Assembly (NCBI GenBank): GCA_029718625.1
Contig: CM056381.1
Span: 59,142,157-59,206,156 of the forward strand
Direction: 5' to 3'
DNA: 64,000 nucleotides
Source: Synaphobranchus kaupii
Lineage: Eukaryota; Chordata; Actinopteri; Anguilliformes; Synaphobranchidae
The number at the start of each line of letters is the position of its first letter. Position 1 is the stretch's first letter. The translations under genes and the position numbers were made by a program. Below the pieces are notes generated by a model. That model worked only from the letters and a program-made list of their open reading frames with translations. It had not been told where the DNA came from and ran no database searches. Shown one piece after another: positions 1-12,528 of this stretch.

Positions 1-2392
1 GGATGCCCAATTTAAAATTGTGCACTACTGCCATTTTCATGTGCGCTACATTACCTTTGTGACACTGGTGCATGAAATAATTATCTTTAATGCAGCAGAG
101 CAGAAGTTAATGTGTTGTGTTTTGTGTGTGTGTGTGTGTACATATACATGTACCTTTCATAAAACCACAAAAAGTCATCTGCTGCACTTAAATTTAGACC
201 AGAATTACAAGGAAATCACATATATTCTTACAGGTTCTGCATCATCCTACAAGTTCATATGATGCAGGCAATAACACAGGCATTGCTGATCCCAAGCAAA
301 CATGGGTCATGATCACTCAGAATCCACCTGCAACCCTGAACAGCTACAGACTAATTGTATTTACGCAATTGTTCATGAAAACATTTGGAATAAATCATCA
401 AATCCCACATTCTGTCCATAGCTGGTGCAATACTTCCTTGACATAATCCACAGACCCCTGGAAAATAGTAAGGCTTCAGCAAGGCTCTTTGCCAGCTTCT
501 CACATGCCTTTTACACATGCTCCATACTACAGCGCACAAGCTGTAGCACAATGATCATCATCTAATTCTTTAGCTCATGGACTTCTTCACAAATGTGAGA
601 GAATAAAAAAATGTATCAACAGGTGCCAGACAGAAAACAAGTAATAATGTTTAAAGTGAGGTCCGCACAAGATACACTGCTGCAAAAAAAGTGTTAATTA
701 AAACCACAAAATGTGACGTTTTGAGCTACGTGCACTTCATCAGACTAAAGAAAAGAACATTGTAAAATGTCACCAGTAAATACGAAATGAAGGACACTTA
801 GACACCAGTAGTTACAACAGCCATAAAGCAAACAGACAGGGGTTCAGAGGAAAGGGTGAATTGGGGGGACGTGGTAGTGTCCCCCCCCTAAGTTTGGTTT
901 TGGTTGCAATTTACATGTTAAAACCCAAATTTCGCCCGTCAATATCTCAGCCGTTTTAGCAACTCATCTCATTAATATCTTGACATAAAACAAATATGGG
1001 AAAGATTTGTTCAGCTGTTTTCATATAGTTAAGTACATAAAAAATAAGCAGTTATATTTAGACTTATTTTTCCAACAACCTAGCTCAAATTCTACAACTC
1101 TAATCGCTAAAGTAGACATAGCGATATGTCGGGCATGACAAGGACTAATGCTTTTGATGGCTGACATTTCTGTTCATTGTACAGTTTTTAAATAAACCTT
1201 TATAATTCTATGATACTGGAAATTAATTGGCCATTGACTTAACATTCGGGCATACATTTTTAGCCACATGATGCTAATTGAACATTCGGATGAACAGTCT
1301 CCTGCATGCTAGACGTCTCCCCAGTTAAATTTTACTCGCTCTGTCTCTGACGCTCTCATTAAACTTTTTTTGCACCAATCTGCCCAGTGATGAGTACAAG
1401 CTGTTTTAAATGCAGTAGACTAACATAGTGACAGAACTGTATAGCAGTCAGATATAAAACAATGAAGTACTGGAAATCTCTGATAGTGTAGAGAGTTTGG
1501 CTTGGTGGTGGTCATTTGAATTTCCTGTCTTTTGTGGCCTTTGACCAAGCCAAATTTCACACTTAAAACTGTGTTTTTTCTTATTAATATCAAAGTCTTC
1601 ATTAAGACCTTTAGGTGCTAAAGTAACATGGGTATAATTCCAACAGGCCTCCCTTCTTAACAAATTAATTGGTTTCTGGCACTCTGTTCTCTTCATCCAG
1701 TATGTCCCCAAAGCTGCATTCCTTTCACATTTTTATATTCTCTGAACCATCTGGTTGAGTTTGTTGATGACACTGTCCTTTTATCACTGCACTCAGACCA
1801 TGATGCAGGTCAATCACCAGCTCTAAATGATTCTATGGAGTTGCATGACAGCTCCTTTCTAAACATGAATAATAGTGTGTGTGCGTGTGCGTGTGCGTGA
1901 CTCTTAGTACGTGTTGTTAATTTCTTACAGCAATTTTTGCTCATTTTCATGAAGGGTGCCAATAACTATCTCTCTTTATAGTACTGTTTATATATCACAC
2001 AAGCATACAAGTCACCCAGAACCAGTACACACCACTGGCCTGGTTCCAGAAAAACCTTTTTAGCCATGGTGACAACAAACATCACAAATTAGCCTGTTGG
2101 AAGCATTCACTTCAAATAAGCATCCTGCAAAATTCCTGTGTGAAGCACTTGTACGTTCTTTCATTTTAAATGCATATATTCCAATGCAACATGTGTTGAG
2201 ATCTTTGACTCTCAGTGCCTTACAAAAAACCGTCACACATTATTATTATCTTCTATGTTAGAATGGTAGAAAATGAACAATCTCCTGAGGTACTGTCACT
2301 TCTAAGACCATTCAGCTACCTGATTGCTGCTTCTAGTTCACAAACACATCAGCTGATTTTGTGTATAGGACTTGGTACTGGTCTGGATAATC
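1..2392. other. Intronic sequence, no gene seen
   Basis: If the neuroligin assignment is right, this is downstream intron. I see no coding exon or structural RNA. It holds a short GT run near 127-140 and a GTGTGC run near 1877-1898. At about 690-760 a stretch resembles dispersed fish sequence (gtgacgttttgagc...cttcatcag), but I cannot assign it to a class. Confidence 0.5.
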
Positions 2393-2602
2393 ATTTTGGT
2401 CAATACGGATTGGGATGGCAGGTATGCCATCCACCAAGTTACGGCTTGGTACAGAAGTAACCACAATGACCATAGACTCTCAGCCCTTAAAAACATTAAC
2501 TTCTGTATGTTCTGACCTCATGTATCCACACAGCATTCAGATACAACTTCACACATCCACACAATAAAGCCCCAAACTTGGGTTATTTTGCCGTTTTTCT
2601 CT

Positions 2603-2629
2603 TCCGCTTCTTCTTCTTCTTCTTCTTCC
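2603..2629. repeat. (TTC)n microsatellite in copy A
   Basis: A run of ttc units sits inside copy A. The matching place in copy B, at about 53370-53392, carries the complementary GAA run, so the microsatellite predates the copying. Confidence 0.8.
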
Positions 2630-2749
2630 CATTCCCATTTTCATTTCTTACACTGTTATTATTTTCACATTGACACATTAACGTATTTTTATTGCAAAGG
2701 CAAAAGAGGTTTCCAATATTAACTGTTCAATGTTTCACTTGTATTATAT

Positions 2750-2800
2750 CACACCCTCCCCAAACCGGACGCTCGCTTTTGTCTGGTTTCGGGAGGGTGT
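2750..2800. other. GC-rich 20-bp hairpin in copy A
   Basis: The arms acaccctccccaaaccggac and gtctggtttcgggagggtgt form a stem of about 20 bp with one mismatch and one G-U pair around a loop of about 10 bases. Copy B keeps the same hairpin at 52919-52968 with an even better stem. It stands out against the AT-rich surroundings. Its function is unknown. Confidence 0.7.
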
Positions 2801-3168
2801 TACGCTCTGCTCTTGCGGTCATGACTGACTGACTGTGGAGACCCCTTGCCTCGGCCAACATTTCTTCATTCATTAATTTCTTCACTTCAGCTCTGTTCAC
2901 TTTATCATTTTCACACATAACACAAAGTCACCATAAAATTCACTACTAGGAAAATTAAGAATTTATGATAATAGCCTACATTAAGAATTGAGGATAGCCT
3001 CTTTTAAGCTGCAAGCCTTTAAGCGATCGGATTTATAAACCGCCAATTCCCCAAACATATCTGATTCATGGTTAGTCACTTATAAATAAATAGATAGCTT
3101 CCGAATGTGGCTCTAGTCTACGCTACTCTGCTGATAATGTAGCTTACTGCAAACACTTTTAATTATTA

Positions 3169-3198
3169 TAATAAGAAGAAGAAGAAGAAGAAGAAGAA
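3169..3198. repeat. (AGA)n microsatellite in copy A
   Basis: About nine agaaga units lie in copy A. Copy B has a shorter counterpart near 52520-52531. Confidence 0.8.
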
Positions 3199-3461
3199 TC
3201 TCTCTTAGTAGTATCCACTGTTTTCTTTCTGCCTAAGATTCCTGGGAAATATGCGTTGTCCAATTAAGCTTGTTCGCCAACGTTACTTCCTGCTTCTCGT
3301 CAGGAAGCAGAAACAAGCTAGGCTACTACGAAGCGAATCAACATGCATTATAGCCTACATTCATTGCACTACAGAAAACGAAACTAAACCTAGCTGTCCG
3401 GTACCGAAACATTTCCCGCAGGTAACGTTCTACACTACCGGAAAAAAAACTCTGCTATGCA

Positions 3462-3650
3462 GAAACTCACTAGCTCGCTCGCTAGCTCGTAGCCCACACA
3501 TGGAAGGTTGGAGTTACGCATCCGGCAATCCAGTGTTGAGTAGCCTAACTGCTGTGCTTATGAACTCACTAGCTCGCTCGCTAGCTCGTAGCCCACACAT
3601 GGAAGGTTGGAGTTACGCATCCGGCAATCCAGTGTTCAATAGCCTAACGT
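3462..3650 (+). repeat. Tandem duplication of a ~99-bp unit
   Basis: Two adjacent units both begin gaa(a)ctcactagctcgctcg and both contain cacatggaaggttggag. They start at about 3462 and 3562. Copy B carries the same two-unit arrangement at about 52058-52243, so the duplication happened before the two copies separated. The local cgctcgctagctcg motif is itself weakly palindromic. Confidence 0.8.
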
Positions 3651-4534
3651 TAAATGTATTTCATAGAATACTAATAGCCCTATTTTAAAACTGTATTTCC
3701 ATATTTTACTGATGCAAACTATTTAGGCTGTACTAGCTATTTAGGCTGTATGTCTTTCAGCTAGAATGTGTTTGCGTCTTGCCCATTGTGCATGTATGTC
3801 TGCATGTACACTTGGTTCATTAGTTTACATGCTTCTTCATGATCCATAGCTCAGGTGGTGCTGTTCATTCTATTTCATTACACATTAAATACTGCTCATC
3901 TACAAACTCTTTTAATGTAATTGTGTGCTGTCTGTAATAGGATAACTCTTCTCATTCTTGTCAATAGAGGGCGTTATGGTTAAGCGAATGTCTGCATACA
4001 TTTCTTTGGAATGCATGTCTCTCCCCGTGTTTATCTTCATGCATTATTCATCATTAGTTAGCTATAAAACATAAGTGATATCAGATCAAAAACGATGTAA
4101 AAACAGCCAAGTTACTCACGCATAGCCTACATAGCGCTGTCCATAAGTTCTTAATTCCAACTTGCAAAAACTAGTCCTGCCTTTAAAAGTCTTGATATCA
4201 AAATGTGGCCAAGTTACAACTAACAATATGGCCTATCGTAGCTCACACTAAATAAACTAGCTCTATTCCAAAGCAATGCTATCCAAACTTTCCTAAATTA
4301 TTTAATGCAACTTGGCCCTGTGTTTCTTCATCTTACCATCTCAAGAGAATGTGGTCAATTAAACTGTATGTGCCACATCAAACTGCAAAATGAAAATAAT
4401 TTATAGTGGAAATATTCTGATTTAGATGTGTTACACTTAGAAATTAAACAGAAAAATTACTACACTATAGGGCATGTTTGAACAATTGTCTGCATCCACT
4501 GCTTTGGGTCTATGAAAAGCACAGAATTAATAAA

Positions 4535-4535
<1 letters not shown>

Positions 4536-4576
<41 letters not shown>

Positions 4577-4577
4577 C
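4536..4577. repeat. (TTA)n microsatellite in copy A
   Basis: An uninterrupted tta run of about 13 units is followed by one tca. The matching (aat)n run in copy B (51145-51178) is interrupted and shorter. Confidence 0.9.
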
Positions 4578-4960
4578 ATTATGTATTTATTGATTTATTT
4601 ATTTGGATTTCTATCAAAACATGTGTGGTCCTACAGAGCATAGATATCCTTGTGTTCACAAAATTCTGTTTGCAAATATCATCATCATTTTTATCTGCAT
4701 TTATTTATTCATCACCCCTTTCTCTATTGTACATGATGTTTCTTCATATACATGTCTGTTTGTGAATTGTAAAGAATGCTGTAGCAGCAGTTAACATTTT
4801 AAAACCTGTAGATTTTCTAAAGTAAACTTGCCAACAAAGTACAACCATATCCTTTCTGGAGTGTAATTATTCAGCCCCCAAACCAGGCGCGAACGGAACT
4901 TTACATTAGCCTAGCAGTGAAAATTGCGAGTAAGGAGTGCCGGTGGAACATCATGTCTCA

Positions 4961-5086
4961 GCTTCCTAAAAAAAATCTGGCTTCCAAACATGAAAAGAAA
5001 AGAAAGACAGGAGAGAGAAAAGAAAGGGCGACAGAATGTCACCCAATTTTTCACAAAGGAAGGTGGGTGTAGTAGTCCGTGAGTGG
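4961..5086 (+). pseudogene. Possible remnant of a hAT-type transposase N-terminus
   Basis: Reading from the ATG at 4961 gives a short, very basic peptide (MSQLPKKNLASKHEKKRK, then TGERKERATECHPIF) before the frame closes. Lysine-rich starts like this occur in fish hAT transposases that carry a TTF-type zinc finger, but no zinc finger or catalytic region follows. It may simply be A/G-rich DNA read as lysine and arginine. This call is a guess. Confidence 0.2.
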
Positions 5087-6977
5087 TGGAAATTAACCTG
5101 TTAGTTAACATTAGTCCATAGTGAAATAGGCTACTTTTGCTCCCATAACATTAGTTACTTAATATTAGGGAGGGCAAACCGGAGCTTTAGAATGTAGACA
5201 GCAGTGAATTCACGTGAGCTTGACAATACATTCCTGATAGAAAACGGAGTTTGTTGACTTTTTTCCGTCACTGCAGTGGTGATAAAACTTACAAGAAGTA
5301 AGTGCTAGTGTATTGTTACTCTTTATTGATCCCCATAAGAGGCTAGAATGATGTAGCTAGCAGAAAGCAATAGCATTAACCCATACAAAATTGATTTCTA
5401 ACGTTACTCATTCAATCGAATGGTAAAAGTTAAATCGTTCGATTGTGGTCAGTGGCACCAAAATTTCTGACACACCCTGGATGTTTACTTTATGCCATAA
5501 ACGGCAAAAGTCCCAGTAGAAGATGGAATTCAATCTTTAAAAATTATATATTTTCTGAATCGTCATCGATTTCCCTTGGCCACTGTCAATGAGGCCATGT
5601 GATCTGGGCATATAGTTGCTATGTAAATTACTTCAGAAGTATTCAGCATTGTTATTTGCTAATTCATCGTTATGGCACGCTCGTCATACTAAACGTGATT
5701 GGAGCCTGACATGTCAATATTCAAAATTCGTTTAAACCCTTCGACTTTTAATTTATAATGCGGGATATACCAAGTGACCAGCAAAAATATTGACCTGACA
5801 GTCTTTCAGAATTCTAACAGTTGATTAAGTCAACTGAACTAATGACCACGAAACTACTGAATAGAACAGAATATTGGCTGCGCTGATCTGTTTTTGGTGC
5901 TCTCAGAGTCCTACTCTTATCATTGATCGAATGTTGGGAAAATGTTCATTTAAAAGCCGCAAAAACGCATTAAAATTACATATAAGGACAGTTATTGTCC
6001 ATAATACGTTTATTTAAGGTTAAACTGACATTTTAAGCACAATATTTATGTTGATTTGAATGGGTCGATGGGTTCTGGAGGTGTGTGGTTACAGCAATTG
6101 TGCAGGGTTGGCATGGCCTGTGGTGGTGGGGTGGTGGGGCCTAATGTGATATATCTTTTCATGGGGCCGAAAATCCCTGGCAGTGCCCCTGGGTGCTGGC
6201 ATTAATCTGAAGAAGAAATCAACTTGATATACAATTATAACTTTTAAGTCTGAGATTACAAATACTTCTGAGAGAATCAATTCTTCAACTGCAGGTCAGA
6301 GCCTGCTCTAAAATATTTATTTCATTGACAACATTTGTTTAACTTTCACAAACCTATCCCTGCTCTGAAATGAAAAGCCACAAATATTTATGTTATCATA
6401 CCAATACGTGTAGCCTATTTAATAATTATATTAAAAACAAATCTATTTAAATGTAATGTCATTACTGTAAACATTATTCCATATTTTAGTATGGTTGGTG
6501 CCCAATGCAGTCCAGACTAAAGTTCTGCTTGTTTACATTCAGGTAAATTATATATACAGAAGAGCCAATGAATACTGTGCAAACAAACATAACAAGTACA
6601 TTTTTATGTCACTTAAAAAAAAGCTGACTAATTTAGCCAATGATGGAATATAAACTATAACTTCTGGATATAGCTGATGATGCTCAATATTTTGTTGGCA
6701 ACTGTTTTGAAAAAGCTATTCGAGTGGATCTTTAATTTTTTTTATATGTGTGTGTCAGAGAGAGCTCAAGATGCCAAGTCTTGCCGGGGGGTTCATTGAC
6801 ACTGTATTATTGCGGTTTGGTTACATATTATTCAGTCACAGTTGTAGTTTTGCTTTGTTATAATTAATTCAGCTGACAACGCTACCGAGTAGTGTGGATA
6901 GCATATAACTTGTCTACACTTGAACACAAATAGCAGTGTTAATCATAATGGCAAATAATTACTAAATTATGTCTTCT

Positions 6978-7025
6978 CACTCTCTGTCTCTCTCACACAG
7001 AGAGAGAGAGAGAGTGAGAGAGAGA
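6978..7025. repeat. CT run facing a GA run
   Basis: A tctctgtctctctcacac tract is followed directly by agagagagagagagtgagagagaga. The two halves are complementary, so the tract could fold on itself. Confidence 0.8.
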
Positions 7026-8306
7026 ATTAACATGAAAGCCATTGCTAATGTTCAGACCGTATATAACTAATACTTCAGAGATAAACAGCATAAGCAATTA
7101 ATGTCAGAGTCCTCTAACTGAATATTAATGACTGTATTTCCACATTATTATACCGAATCTTACTTCTGCTCTCAAAGTCTGCACTCCCCATTGACAAGGC
7201 AATGCCTTGGGTGAGTTCAGTAACAAATTTTGCCTATGCAGATTAAAAAATAAATAAAAAATCTGCTGACCAGAACTGAACCTCAACAGGTTAGCTTTAC
7301 TACTGGAATAACAAGCACATACTGTATATCAACTGAGGAATATCATTTGCATGTGGGGGAAAGAGAGATTATATGTAATCGACTCTTTTCCCAAACAGCA
7401 GAAAATTATGTATGTTCAAAGCAGTCATTTCAGTCTTTATTTCCAATGCCACGCTTCACGTACAGTATACAGTACCTATGTCTATACAGCATAAAGTGCC
7501 TAAGGAAGTTAATATGTATATTATGTACATCATCTGTATATACCTTTGATATTGAACAGAAAACAGAAATGTTCAGGACATAGGCCCACTTGTCACAGGG
7601 CTGAAAGGTACAGGTGTTATGAGTTGCCTGTTACTGTCACAGCAAAACCAAAGCGAAACAGCAACCAAGGTACATTTTTTAAATGAGTACATCTTTCTTG
7701 CCAATTTGGAATTGCCCACTCCTGCAGAAGAAGCACTGCAGCCGAAGCACTTCTCTATTTTACACCATTACTGACCGAGCCATTCCTGTACCCTGGAACA
7801 ACCCTGCTGGGGGATTTCCTGTACATACCACATGGGGTTCCATTACACTGTTCTTAGCGTTGGGTTAACTGCTGTCTTCCCCAGGCCTATCTTACAATAA
7901 TAATTTCAAATAGGTTAAATACCTGTAAATAAATATACTATAGCCTACCTCTTTAGCATGCTGCATAATATGGTCAGGAGGGGTTAAGTTCCCAGGAGTC
8001 AGCCAACACTGTTCCTGGACTGCCACATGGTCTGTTGGTTTTTGTTTTCAGCTTAAAATGAGCAGCCAGTTTAGATCCAAAAAACCAGGTGAGTCAACTA
8101 TGTAATCAACTGCTTTAATGGATCAGTTGCTGTGTGTCAATGAAAACAAGAAAACCCTGTGGGGACCCTGTTAGGCATCATCATTATGTCTTCCATGACA
8201 GAACAGATATTATTATACAAATACATAACTGCTTAGTCAGGCGTGGTTGTGAAACCGCACCTTTTGTTACTCTCCATACTGCTTTATTATTCTGCCTCCT
8301 ACACCA

Positions 8307-8450
8307 GTGGTTCTCAAACTCGTTCCTGGGGCCCCCCCTCTGTGTATGTTGGTTTTCGTTCCAACCACAATTGCGATCCGAGAATTTTAACAAGCTGTTC
8401 ATTTTTCTTAATTGCACTTTTCATGGTTTGACGTATTATTTACCCTCTTA
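8307..8450 (+). mobile_element. hAT-like element fragment (cagtggttctcaaact end)
   Basis: The sequence starts cagtggttctcaaactcg and runs on through ttcctggggcccccc and ggttttcgttccaacc. This is a familiar terminal sequence of non-autonomous hAT elements in fish. Only this end is recognisable, and I did not find the matching gagaaccactg end nearby. A weak candidate at 9701-9713 (gattgagaactgc) is not convincing. Confidence 0.55.
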
Positions 8451-8823
8451 AGCCAAATTATGTCCGAAAATAGCTATGCATGCCATGTAGAATAAATGTC
8501 CCATGTTCACATTTGCTTATTGTGCTATAACACTGTTATGACCCAACAATACTATCCCAGATGATTTGACATTACCTTTTTGTGCTTTCATCACAATTCA
8601 TTACTTATTTGTATCACTTCAGGTTCTATAGACTACTTACCACAAAATACATCACCATATTTTAACACTTTCACCTTTTTTAGATCTCATATTTTATGAT
8701 TTACAGCAGTGCATAATTTAGCCATTTGGATAGATTTGGAGACACTAAGGGACAACAGGGTACACTGCTTACATTTTGCATCATCGATCTTCAGTAGTTC
8801 TGCATATCACCCTCAGATATTTC

Positions 8824-10014
8824 CAGGGTTGGGAAAAATACAATTTCATTGTAAATTTGCATTAAATTCATGAATTTGAATTTGATTATAAATTCAAATG
8901 TTTCATATATTGTACTCATGTATGAACTCATGATGATCAGATGCAACCAATCTGAATGAATGACAGGGTCCCCACAGTCATGAAAGTTATGTCATTTGGA
9001 ATTATGTTTTCCAGACCTGGAAAGAAAAGAATACCCTGAAGGCTTTGGAAGGAATTGGACATTTTGACCAATGGTCATACTGTAGTGTATTTTGTCTCGA
9101 AACTTGTCATGGTGTAAATCTATGTAACCAACCAGCCAACTGGAGGCTGAGTGACTGTTGCTATGCAAATGCTTACAGAGAAAGAATTTGCCCCCTCTGA
9201 CCTCCATATCTTCCATTATCGTGCTAAAATGGAGTCATGGAAATTCTGCAAAACGTTATGGACATGTCATGGAAAATGTCATGAGTGAAAATGTGCGGGA
9301 AGCCTGGATTAATTTGTGATTGGAATAAACAAAATTTTGTGACAAATATATTTCTCTCTTAGGTCTCTACATGTGTTAATGTTTTTGTGAGGGAGCGGGA
9401 CTCATTTTAAAGTCAAATGTGTCGTGTTTTTGTTTTTCCATTTATCAAGCCCTTCAATAGTTAGTAATGATGATCAGATTGTCTTGTTAATTCCTTCAGT
9501 GTTAAGTGTTTAATTGGTTAATTGTGTCTGTAGCAGCAGCCCACAGATGGGGTGACTTGACAATCAGAGCATGTGGCCGGTATATAACCTGTGTATGCCA
9601 CACTGTGTAGAGAATCCACCAGGTAAAGATGATAGGCCTGTTTGTGGTTGTAAAATAAATTAAGTTTTGATACTATGCTCCGTCTGTTTTTAAAGCCTTT
9701 TAAAGGTGATTGAGAACTGCAGCCCTTTCACAGTTTGCACATGCTTTCATTATTGGACAGTTAACCTAATCTTCTAAATTACACAATAAGTAATAATAAA
9801 AACAACATAATATAATGAACACATGATATATAATACATTTCACTTAAAAATGTTTTGCTCCATTAGAGTCTGTTGAATTCCTTAGACGTAATTCTACTTC
9901 CTGCAATTCAATTCACATTCAAATTCTGCTTCCTGTTCTGTCTTTCAGTTCAAATTCAAATTCTTTGAATTGAATTTCAGCAAATTCAGAAATTCTGAAT
10001 TGATCCCAACCCTG
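8824..10014. mobile_element. Non-autonomous hAT-type element, 1.19 kb
   Basis: The left end reads cagggttgggaaaaa and the right end ttgatcccaaccctg, forming short terminal inverted repeats. Just outside them is an 8-bp near-perfect target duplication: gatatttc at 8816-8823 and gatttttc at 10015-10022. An 8-bp duplication with CAGGG-type ends fits hAT transposons. Subterminal sequence on both sides is made of aattcaaattc-like motifs in opposite orientation. I see no transposase frame inside, so it must have depended on an enzyme supplied from elsewhere. Confidence 0.75.
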
Positions 10015-10377
10015 GATTTTTCACACCAGTGGACAAGGAAATGTATAGTTTTACCTGTTTTACGGTACATTTGTAGCTCTCAGTATTTCATTGTAAACTA
10101 AAGAAAAACAACTTTGTTTTGCATTTTTCCCTAGATATATTTGCATTTGTGACACCTTATTTTGACCTAAATTATGAAAATAATTGTAATAATTGTATGT
10201 AGTATTGTAAATGGTACACCTGTCTTGTTTCATTGAAGCCATTTGCCAAGTTTAGGTGATGCTCACACCAGGAGTTATAAAGCCTTAAACAGAGCACCCC
10301 CTAAATAGGTGAGAACTGACCAAATTTGCCATCTGCGCGAAGGGGTTAAAGAATGTTGTGATTAGGAAAGATAATTA

Positions 10378-10675
10378 TAAATAGAATAGAATAACTTTTA
10401 TTTTCCTGTGAGGGAACTTCAGTTGTAGGTGCCAGCAACAAAAAAAGACAAAGACAGTGGGGCAAACCCACAAAACGCAAACGGACATGTTAAATAAAGA
10501 CATCCTATTGAATCAGATGCCTCACATCAAAGTGAAGGCATGAGTGGAGTAAAATATGATTATCAGTAAAATTCCTTTTATCAATAGTATTATGATAAAA
10601 ATTATATCAAATTAAATTAACCAATTATTAATTATGATAAAAAATTGAGCATCAAAAGCAACAGTTCCTTATCCG
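10378..10675 (-). mobile_element. LINE 3' end fragment, minus strand
   Basis: A tagaatagaata tail is followed by acttttattttcctgtgagg and then text that recurs at 54431-54690, down to aaaattgagcatcaaaagca. The short tandem tail and the truncation away from it suggest a non-LTR retrotransposon whose 3' end is at the low-coordinate side. I cannot name the clade with confidence. Confidence 0.55.
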
Positions 10676-11890
10676 CCCCCACTGATGTTCCTCTCTGCCT
10701 GGAAATATTTTTGATCCAAATTTTAATATGGCTCTCTCTCTCTTTGGCTGTGGACTGGCCTTATGTGATGCTGTACACTGTTATTTAAAGTCTCAAAAAG
10801 ACAAAAAAAATCGCTGCACAAGGCTGCTCATTTTTATCAATGCGCCTCAAAACAGCCTCTAAAAATATGTAGGGGTTAGGGTTTATAGAGAATTATTAGA
10901 GATTATTGAAAATAATATTTTGTTACCTTTTATTGATTACATTTGAATAAACTAACACTGTGCTTGAAAGCTGTAAATAAAAACAAAAGAAAACATTCTT
11001 CAGCCTGTAGCTATGTAGGTCTACATGAGATTCTATTCCCTGTGGAAACCATTCCTATTCAAAAGAATCATGATAATTTTAAACGTAGCATATAGGGATA
11101 TAAATAATTGTTATAATGATGACATTTCATTTTCCTCTTGCTTTATGGAATACACAGTCCCTTCAGTGTATATTTGATGTCAGCAATATGAGAAATTAAT
11201 AAATATGCAAACAGTAGGTAGTCAAAAAACTTCACAACTAATGTGTGAGCATGAATGATTAAATCAATATAAACACTAGTTCCCTTGTGAGGAGTTATGT
11301 CAAGCAGTCATAACATAACAGTGCTCCAGCTGACAGGATGATGTGGCCAGCTGGGTCCATCAAAAACAGTAAACAGTACAGCTGAATACACACATGAGGG
11401 AAGAGAGTTTGTCATTTTGGTGCAGGTTAGACACAGCCTACATGCTGCATATAATGGCATTTTCCCCTGTTCTGTTTATATTTGCACAGTGCAGCAAAAA
11501 TGTCATATCTCACTTCATAATCCTGTGCACAAAACATATTAGCATACTTTATTAGTCTCGACCCCAGACACTCTCTCTGTCTACAGCAGCTGGAAATAAA
11601 AGCAAATTTTTTTGCTGCAATTTGATTGGTTCTAACAAGGTTTAGCCAACTCTAAGATATCGGTTGTCATAATGGTTGAGTTGGATTGGATCACACCTAG
11701 AACTGGAGCATCACTTGCATAAGATAATGATTTCCAAAAAGAAGCAACAGACAAAGCATCTTAGCTAATTTAGCTAACTATAAATGATGTGTGGCACCTT
11801 GGTGATTGAGGGCTGTTATGTGCTGACTTTTGTTGTTTGTTTTGAGCATAAACAGGTTGGATTATTGAATGAGCTCATATTTATCAGGTA
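10676..11890. other. Intronic sequence, nothing recognised
   Basis: This is AT-rich single-copy-looking sequence. I found no exon, RNA gene or clear repeat boundary. Confidence 0.5.
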
Positions 11891-12147
11891 TACAGTGCAG
11901 TCCATAAGTATTTGGACAGTGACAAAATTTTAGTTGTTTTTGGCTCTGTACTCCAGCACGTTGGATTTGAACTGGAACATTGACTATGTGGTTAAAGTGC
12001 AGACTTTCAGGTTTAATTTGAGGGTGTTTACATCCATATCGGGTGAAGCGTGTACCAATTGTAGGTTTTTATACATACATAGACGCCCCCCCCCCCCATT
12101 TTAGGGGACCAAAAGTAAATGAACAAAATAACATGAGCATGAATGAA
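11891..12147 (+). mobile_element. Tc1-like element, left end only
   Basis: It starts TACAGTGCAGTCCATAAGTA, followed by tttggacagtgacaaaat and the subterminal text ctccagcacgttggatttga. The same family occurs at 33004-35468, and its right end also appears at about 63485-63543. A poly-C run interrupts it at 12085-12097. The element stops near 12147, where different repeat text begins (gggccctatcttgacgatct), so the transposase and right end are missing. Confidence 0.75.
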
Positions 12148-12200
12148 GGGCCCTATCTTGACGATCTTAGCGCACGCTTTTTTTCTGTCGAACACTGCAG
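12148..12200. mobile_element. Short DNA-transposon fragment
   Basis: The phrase gggccctatcttgacgatct followed by tagcgcac is a recurrent terminal sequence of small DNA transposons in fish. It abuts the broken Tc1-like end on its left and probably truncated it. No partner end is visible. Confidence 0.35.
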
Positions 12201-12503
12201 CAGTGGTAGGGTCTCTACAGCTAGTCCCTTCAGAGACTGCCAAAGTTGCACGGCATAGAATGGAGCCAACAGTATAAAAGCCCTTAAACCAATTAATCCC
12301 AGTAATGACATCTTTCCTCATACTGTTTTCTCTTATCTACCCATGTCCAGATCAGTATAAGTCCCAAATGAGCTGAATACCAGCATTGCATGGCATGATA
12401 AAACAACTAAATATGCTCTAATACTATTACTGTTTCAAGATAATACCCTTGACGAAGGGAGTTTTTCCTTGCCACTGTTGCCTTTGGCTTGCTCTTGTGG
12501 GGG

Positions 12504-12528
12504 TTATATATATATATATATATATATA
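12504..12528. repeat. (TA)n microsatellite
   Basis: Twelve uninterrupted ta units. Confidence 0.95.

Larger units (their letters stand above)
2393..4872 (+). repeat. Large dispersed repeat, copy A (about 2.5 kb)
   Basis: This segment recurs in inverted orientation at about 50735-53660, with high similarity by eye along most of its length. Shared landmarks, in order, are a tatgccat..ccaagttacggcttgg start, a trinucleotide run, a GC-rich hairpin, two short open frames, a roughly 99-bp tandem duplication, a TTA run, and the end at gtgtaattattca. I see no terminal inverted repeats and no transposase, so it could be a non-autonomous element of unknown class or a segmental duplication. Relative to copy B it lacks a block of about 58 bp near 2445 and one of about 270 bp near 2640. 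Confidence 0.8.
4873..8306. other. Intronic sequence with decayed repeats
   Basis: I see no host exon. A plus-strand frame at 4961-5086 is described separately. A phrase near 6120-6215 (catggggccgaaaatccctgg) resembles text common in decayed fish DNA transposons, but I could not define its ends. A CT run followed by a GA run lies at about 6978-7025. Confidence 0.4.

Noticed and set aside
3251..3688. A 145-codon frame as a host gene
   Set aside because: It lies inside the large repeat, spans the tandem duplication, and its counterpart in copy B is shorter. No family motif is seen.
9690..9716. Right end of the hAT-like fragment at 8307
   Set aside because: ggtgattgagaactgc only loosely resembles the complement of the left end, no matching 8-bp flank was found, and it lies inside the independently defined element 8824-10014.
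12028..12321. Open frames on both strands near a poly-C run
   Set aside because: They cover the end of a Tc1-like fragment and another transposon piece. The translations are by-products.
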